Positions 60,645 to 64,000 of a DNA stretch of 64,000 bases are shown piece after piece. The position numbers were made by a program, and so were the translations under genes. Source of the stretch: Achromobacter pestifer (GTDB lineage: Bacteria; Pseudomonadota; Gammaproteobacteria; Burkholderiales; Burkholderiaceae_B); the NCBI RefSeq assembly GCF_013267355.1, contig NZ_CP053985.1, positions 4,278,001-4,342,000 on the forward strand, written 5' to 3'. Numbering within the stretch: position 1 is the first letter of the stretch; each line of letters opens with the position of its first letter. Below the pieces are notes generated by a model, which saw only the letters and a program-made list of their open reading frames with translations, ran no database searches and had not been told where the DNA came from.

Positions 60645-61719
60645 GGGGCTCTCCCTGGATGGGCAGGCGGGCGGGGGCAGGCTGGCGGCCGGCATGGGCG
60701 GTATCCGGCTTGGGCGTGGCGCGGGCGGCGTCGACGTCCGCGCCGGGGGCGGCAATCCGGGCCGCGCGTCGCTGGCGCAGCTGCGCCGGCAGTCCTGCCA
60801 GGCCATTGGGCAGCAGGGCCACCAGCGCGATGATCGCCAGACCCAGGGGCAGGTGCCAGTAGCGCGCGTACTCGCCGAAAATCTCCTGCGACTGGAACAG
60901 TTCCTGCAACAGCACCAGCGTCACGGTGCCCAGCACCGCGCCGCCCAGGCTGCCCATGCCGCCCAGGATCACCATCAGCAGCACCAGGCCCGATTGTTCC
61001 CAGGCCAGCAGCTCGGGCGTGACGAAGCCGTCCTTCAGGGCGAACAGAAAGCCCGCCAGGCTGGCCAGCGTGGCGCCCACCACATAGGCGGCGAGCTTGT
61101 ACGGATAGGTCGAGTAGCCGGCCGCGCGCATGCGCTGTTCGTTGATGCGGATGCCGGCCAGCGCGGCGCCGAAGGGTGAGCGCCGCAGCAGCGCCAGAAA
61201 GCCCCAGGTCAGCGCCAGGCAGGCCAGCACGAAGAAGTAGAAGGTCCGGGCATCGCCCAGGTCGAACGGCAGCCAGCCGCCCAGGGACAGCTCGGGCCGG
61301 AAGTACAGATAGATGCCATCGCTGCCGCCGCCGATCTTGGTGTCGTGGAACACGTAGTACGCCATCTGCGAGAAAGCCAGCGTGACCATGATGAAGTACA
61401 CGCCGCGGGTGCGCAGCGCCAGCGCGCCGGTTGCCAGCGCGTAGGCCGCGGCGGCCAGCAGGGCGGCCGGCAGCAGCCACCACAGGCCGGCGGCCTCGGA
61501 CTCCGGCGACAGCAGCGCCGCGACGTAGGCGCCGATGCCGAAGAAAGCGGCGTGGCCCAGGCTGACCAGTCCCGCGCCGCCCACCAGCAGTTGCAGGCTG
61601 AGCGCGAAGATCGCGTAGATCATGATCTTGATCGCCAGGCCGGTGTAGTAGTCGCTGCCGCTCCAGGAAAAAACGGCCAGCGCCAGCAGCGCCGCAATGG
61701 GCAATAGTCGGTTCAACAT
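60637..61719 (-). CDS. livM: Branched-chain amino acid-type ABC transporter permease LivM
   Basis: A 360-residue permease with about nine to ten membrane helices, including NLQLLVGGAG-like LSLQLLVGGAGLVSLGHAAFFGIGAYVAALL and IAVRENEQRM-like AGIRINEQRMRAAGY, the LivM cytoplasmic loop. The C-terminal 50 residues are low-complexity and outside the fold (about 315-360). It pairs with LivH. ATG 61719 is chosen over an upstream frame. livH ends two bases upstream. Confidence 0.92.
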   Translation of the reverse strand: MLNRLLPIAALLALAVFSWSGSDYYTGLAIKIMIYAIFALSLQLLVGGAGLVSLGHAAFFGIGAYVAALLSPESEAAGLWWLLPAALLAAAAYALATGALALRTRGVYFIMVTLAFSQMAYYVFHDTKIGGGSDGIYLYFRPELSLGGWLPFDLGDARTFYFFVLACLALTWGFLALLRRSPFGAALAGIRINEQRMRAAGYSTYPYKLAAYVVGATLASLAGFLFALKDGFVTPELLAWEQSGLVLLMVILGGMGSLGGAVLGTVTLVLLQELFQSQEIFGEYARYWHLPLGLAIIALVALLPNGLAGLPAQLRQRRAARIAAPGADVDAARATPKPDTAHAGRQPAPARLPIQGEPHV

Positions 61720-61721
61720 GG

Positions 61722-62603
61722 TCAGCCCTGCTTGAACAGCCCTTCGGGCTTGCAAAGAAGTATGAAGGCCATCAGCAGGTACACCAGCACGCCTGCCGCG
61801 GACGGGAACAGCACCTGGCCGAAGGTTTCCACCACGCCTACCAGCATCGCGGCCAGGAAAGCGCCGCGGATCGAGCCTATGCCGCCGATCACGACCACCA
61901 CGAAGCAGATGATCAGCACGCCATTGCCCATACCGGGGTAGACCGAGGACACCGGCGCGGCGATGCTGCCGGCCAGGGCCGCCAGCGCCACGCCCGCCGC
62001 GAACACCAGGCGGTAGAGCTTGTTGATGTCTATGCCCAGCGAGCCGATCATTTCGCGGTTGCTGGCGCCGGCCCGCAGCATCATGCCCAACCGCGTGCGC
62101 GTGATGACCCAGTACAGCAGCAGCGCCACCGCGATGCCCACGGCCGAGATGAACAGCCGGTAGACCGGGTAGGTCATCACGTCGCCCAGCGCGATGCTGC
62201 CTTGCAGCCAGGCGGGCAGGGGCACGCCATGCACGTCATTGCCCACCAGGATGCTGCGCAGTTCTTCGAAGACCAGGATCAGGCCGTAGGTCATCAGCAC
62301 CTGCTGCAAGTGGTTGCGCTTGTACAGGTAGCTGAAGAACGCGGCTTCCAGCAGATAGCCCAGCGCGCCGGCGGCCAGCACGCAGATCGCCAACGTGGCC
62401 AGGAAGCCGCCGCCCAGCCAGCGGTCGACGGCCGGTCCCAGCGCGAACGCCATGTAGGCGCCTATCATGTAGAAACTGCCGTGGGCAAGATTGATGATGC
62501 CCATGATGCCGAAGATCAGCGTGAGTCCGCTGGCCACCAGGAACAGCAGCAAGCCGTACTGGAAAGCGTTCAGGCTCTGGATGAGCAGGATGCTGATGTC
62601 CAT
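61722..62603 (-). CDS. livH: Branched-chain amino acid-type ABC transporter permease LivH
   Basis: A 293-residue permease with about eight helices. The opening MDISILLIQSLNAFQYGLLLFLVASGLTLIFGIMGIINLAHGSFYMIGAYMAF is typical of LivH, and the loop RTRLGMMLRAGASNREMIGSLGID, VIGGIGSIRGAFLAAMLVGVVETFG also match. Together with LivM it forms the channel. The true substrate may be a different amide or carboxylate; the family transports many. Confidence 0.93.
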   Translation of the reverse strand: MDISILLIQSLNAFQYGLLLFLVASGLTLIFGIMGIINLAHGSFYMIGAYMAFALGPAVDRWLGGGFLATLAICVLAAGALGYLLEAAFFSYLYKRNHLQQVLMTYGLILVFEELRSILVGNDVHGVPLPAWLQGSIALGDVMTYPVYRLFISAVGIAVALLLYWVITRTRLGMMLRAGASNREMIGSLGIDINKLYRLVFAAGVALAALAGSIAAPVSSVYPGMGNGVLIICFVVVVIGGIGSIRGAFLAAMLVGVVETFGQVLFPSAAGVLVYLLMAFILLCKPEGLFKQG

Positions 62604-62634
62604 GGGGCCTCCCTGTGGCGGATTGCGCTTGGCG

Positions 62635-63795
62635 TCAGAGCTTGCAGCCGCGGGCCGGATCGGCCAGCTTCTTCACGGCGACATCCACGACCTTGTTCTC
62701 CAGCCCGTCGACGCGGCGCAGGTAGATGTCCTGCACCGGGTTGCCCGCGCTGGACAACGTGAAGGGGCCGCGCGGGCTGTCCACCGTGGCGCCGCGCATG
62801 GCCTTGCGGAAGTCCTCCTTCTTGGCGAAGTCGCCCTTGACCGCGGCCAGGCCCGACTGCATCAGTTGCGCCGCGTCATAGCCTTGCACCGCGTACACGT
62901 CGGGCTGCGCCTTGTAGGCTTTGCTGTAGTCGGCGCGGAAGGCGTTGTCGCGCGGCGTGTTCAGGCCGTCGGCATAATGCAGCGTGGTCAGCAGGCCTTG
63001 CGCCGACGCGCCTTGGGCTTCCAGCGTGCCATCGGTGAGGAAGCCCGATCCGTACAGGGGAATGGTCTTGCTCAGGCCGGCGGCATGGTAGTCCTGCACG
63101 AATTTCACGGCGCCGCCGCCGGCGAAGAACGTGAACACCATGTCGGGCTTGAGCGCCGCGATTTCCGTCAGCAGCGGCTGGAACTCCACGTTGGGAAACG
63201 GCAGGCTCAGTTCCTTCACGACCTTGCCGCCGGCCTTCTCGAAGCCCTCCTTGAAGCCGCCGATGGCCTCGTCGCCGGCCGCATACTTCCAAGTGATGGT
63301 GACGGCCGTCTTGTGGCCCTTGGCAAAGGCCACCGGACCCATGGCGTAGGCAGGCTGCCAATTGGTGAACGAGGTGCGGAAGATGCCCGGGCTGCACAGC
63401 GGGCCGGTGATGGCGTTGGCGCCCGCGTTGGTCACGATCAGCGTGGTGTCGGCGTCCTTGGCGGCCTTGGCCAGCGCCATCGCCACGCCCGAGTGCACGG
63501 TGCCGATCAGCACGTCCACCTGGTCGCGCTTGATCAGGCGGTTGGCATTTTCGGCGGCCTTGGCGGGGTTGGATTCGTCGTCCACCTTGAAGTACTCGAT
63601 CTCGCGTCCACCCAGCTTGCCGCCTTGTTCGGCGACGTACAGCTTGAAGCCGTTCTCGATGGCGTTGCCCAGCGCGGCGTAGGTGCCGCTGTAGGGCAGC
63701 ATGAAGCCGACCTTGATCTTGTCGGCGGCCTGGGCGCCGGTGGCGGCGAGCGTCAGAGCCGCGGCGAGCGCAGCCCGGTTCAGGGCGTGGTTCAT
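62635..63795 (-). CDS. livK: Branched-chain amino acid-type ABC transporter substrate-binding protein
   Basis: A 386-residue periplasmic binding protein with a Sec signal (HALNRAALAAALTLAATGAQA). The mature part starts ADKIKVGFMLPYSGTYAALGNAIENGFKLYVAEQGG and has VLIGTVHSGVAMALAKAAKD, of the LivK/Leu-Ile-Val-binding fold. The C-terminal part has MRGATVDSPRGPFTLSSAGNPVQDIYLRRV. It leads the livKHMGF operon. Relatives in this group often bind aromatic acids or amides, so the ligand is left open. No LivK-type regulator is visible. Confidence 0.88.
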   Translation of the reverse strand: MNHALNRAALAAALTLAATGAQAADKIKVGFMLPYSGTYAALGNAIENGFKLYVAEQGGKLGGREIEYFKVDDESNPAKAAENANRLIKRDQVDVLIGTVHSGVAMALAKAAKDADTTLIVTNAGANAITGPLCSPGIFRTSFTNWQPAYAMGPVAFAKGHKTAVTITWKYAAGDEAIGGFKEGFEKAGGKVVKELSLPFPNVEFQPLLTEIAALKPDMVFTFFAGGGAVKFVQDYHAAGLSKTIPLYGSGFLTDGTLEAQGASAQGLLTTLHYADGLNTPRDNAFRADYSKAYKAQPDVYAVQGYDAAQLMQSGLAAVKGDFAKKEDFRKAMRGATVDSPRGPFTLSSAGNPVQDIYLRRVDGLENKVVDVAVKKLADPARGCKL

Positions 63796-63832
63796 GGTTA
63801 GTCTCCGTGCTTGTTATGGGCCGACGCAGAGG

Positions 63833-64000
63833 TCAGCGGGGTTTTTCCAGGCCGCCGATAAAGCTGGCGATTGCCTGGATAACGCGGGCTGGCTGGTCCT
63901 TGTGCGCCGAGTGGCCGCAGTCGGGCAGTTCCAGCAATTCGGTCTGGGGCGCGAGCCGGCGTATGCCGCGTATCTGCGCCAAGCTGCCGTATTCGTCGTC
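63833..64000 (-). CDS. Alpha/beta hydrolase, C-terminal part (5' end outside window)
   Basis: The last 55 codons of a gene that runs off the right edge. They read DDEYGSLAQIRGIRRLAPQ, with the acid-residue loop DDEYG, then ELPDCGHSAHKDQP, containing the catalytic histidine in GHSAHKDQ, and a helix VIQAIASFIGGL. This is the usual end of an alpha/beta hydrolase. It ends 37 bases before the livK start on the same strand, so it could lead the liv operon. The substrate is unknown. Confidence 0.78.
   Translation of the reverse strand, partial: DDEYGSLAQIRGIRRLAPQTELLELPDCGHSAHKDQPARVIQAIASFIGGLEKPR

Overview
The window is a high-GC stretch of chromosome. Gene content and order point to a betaproteobacterium of the Alcaligenaceae, closest in style to Achromobacter or Bordetella. 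The pointers are Bug-type (TTT family) periplasmic binding proteins, an fba-purC-purE-purK-tsaC order typical of Burkholderiales, many LysR and IclR regulators, and multiple ABC uptake systems. This is inference from protein character; no rRNA or marker gene confirms the genus. I see no tRNA, rRNA, CRISPR array, prophage or insertion sequence.

Layout. 1-6.8 kb: housekeeping and stress genes (YfcF-type GST, DHCW cupin, acetyltransferase, cbpA-cbpM, azlC-azlD, a second GST, DsbA-like protein, Pit phosphate transporter). 6.9-8.2 kb: a DltD homologue followed by an unlisted 41-residue membrane microprotein whose C-terminus resembles DltX. 8.4-13 kb: a MogA-like protein, a lipoprotein, an M23 peptidase, a solitary infA, an ArsR/SRPBCC pair with two symmetric operator candidates, and a GFA protein.

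13-30.3 kb is a phosphonate region in three blocks. phnCDE (uptake) lies behind a Pho-box-like site. After an unrelated block (gamma-glutamyltransferase, Bug protein and GAF protein, facing a LysR gene) come phnF, a first phnM, a 2H phosphoesterase and phnN on the minus strand. Divergently comes phnGHIJKL, a second phnM and a MOSC gene. Together they would import phosphonates, build the ribose-triphosphate adduct, cleave the C-P bond and recycle the ribose phosphate. Near-palindromic TCTAGAC sites stand before both phnM and phnG, suggesting PhnF control.

30.4-41.8 kb: two proteins of unknown function, a dicarboxylate/glutamate symporter, an SMP-30 lactonase, fructose-bisphosphate aldolase, a GFA protein and purC. 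Then comes a striking non-coding array of four tandem ~284-bp units, each able to fold on itself through 37-bp inverted arms. A DUF5993-like microprotein, dsbB, purE, purK and tsaC follow.

41.8-64 kb is mostly transport and catabolism: a Bug-pcaI-pcaJ-IclR operon; an AapJ-like binding protein without its permease, followed by an IclR gene; a ureohydrolase-like enzyme with an altered metal site in an operon with a polar amino acid ABC transporter; a thiamine-diphosphate enzyme; a LysR gene divergent from a PotD-like ABC transporter with a YtcJ-like amidohydrolase; and a complete branched-chain-type ABC transporter (LivK-H-M-G-F order). The window ends inside an alpha/beta hydrolase gene.
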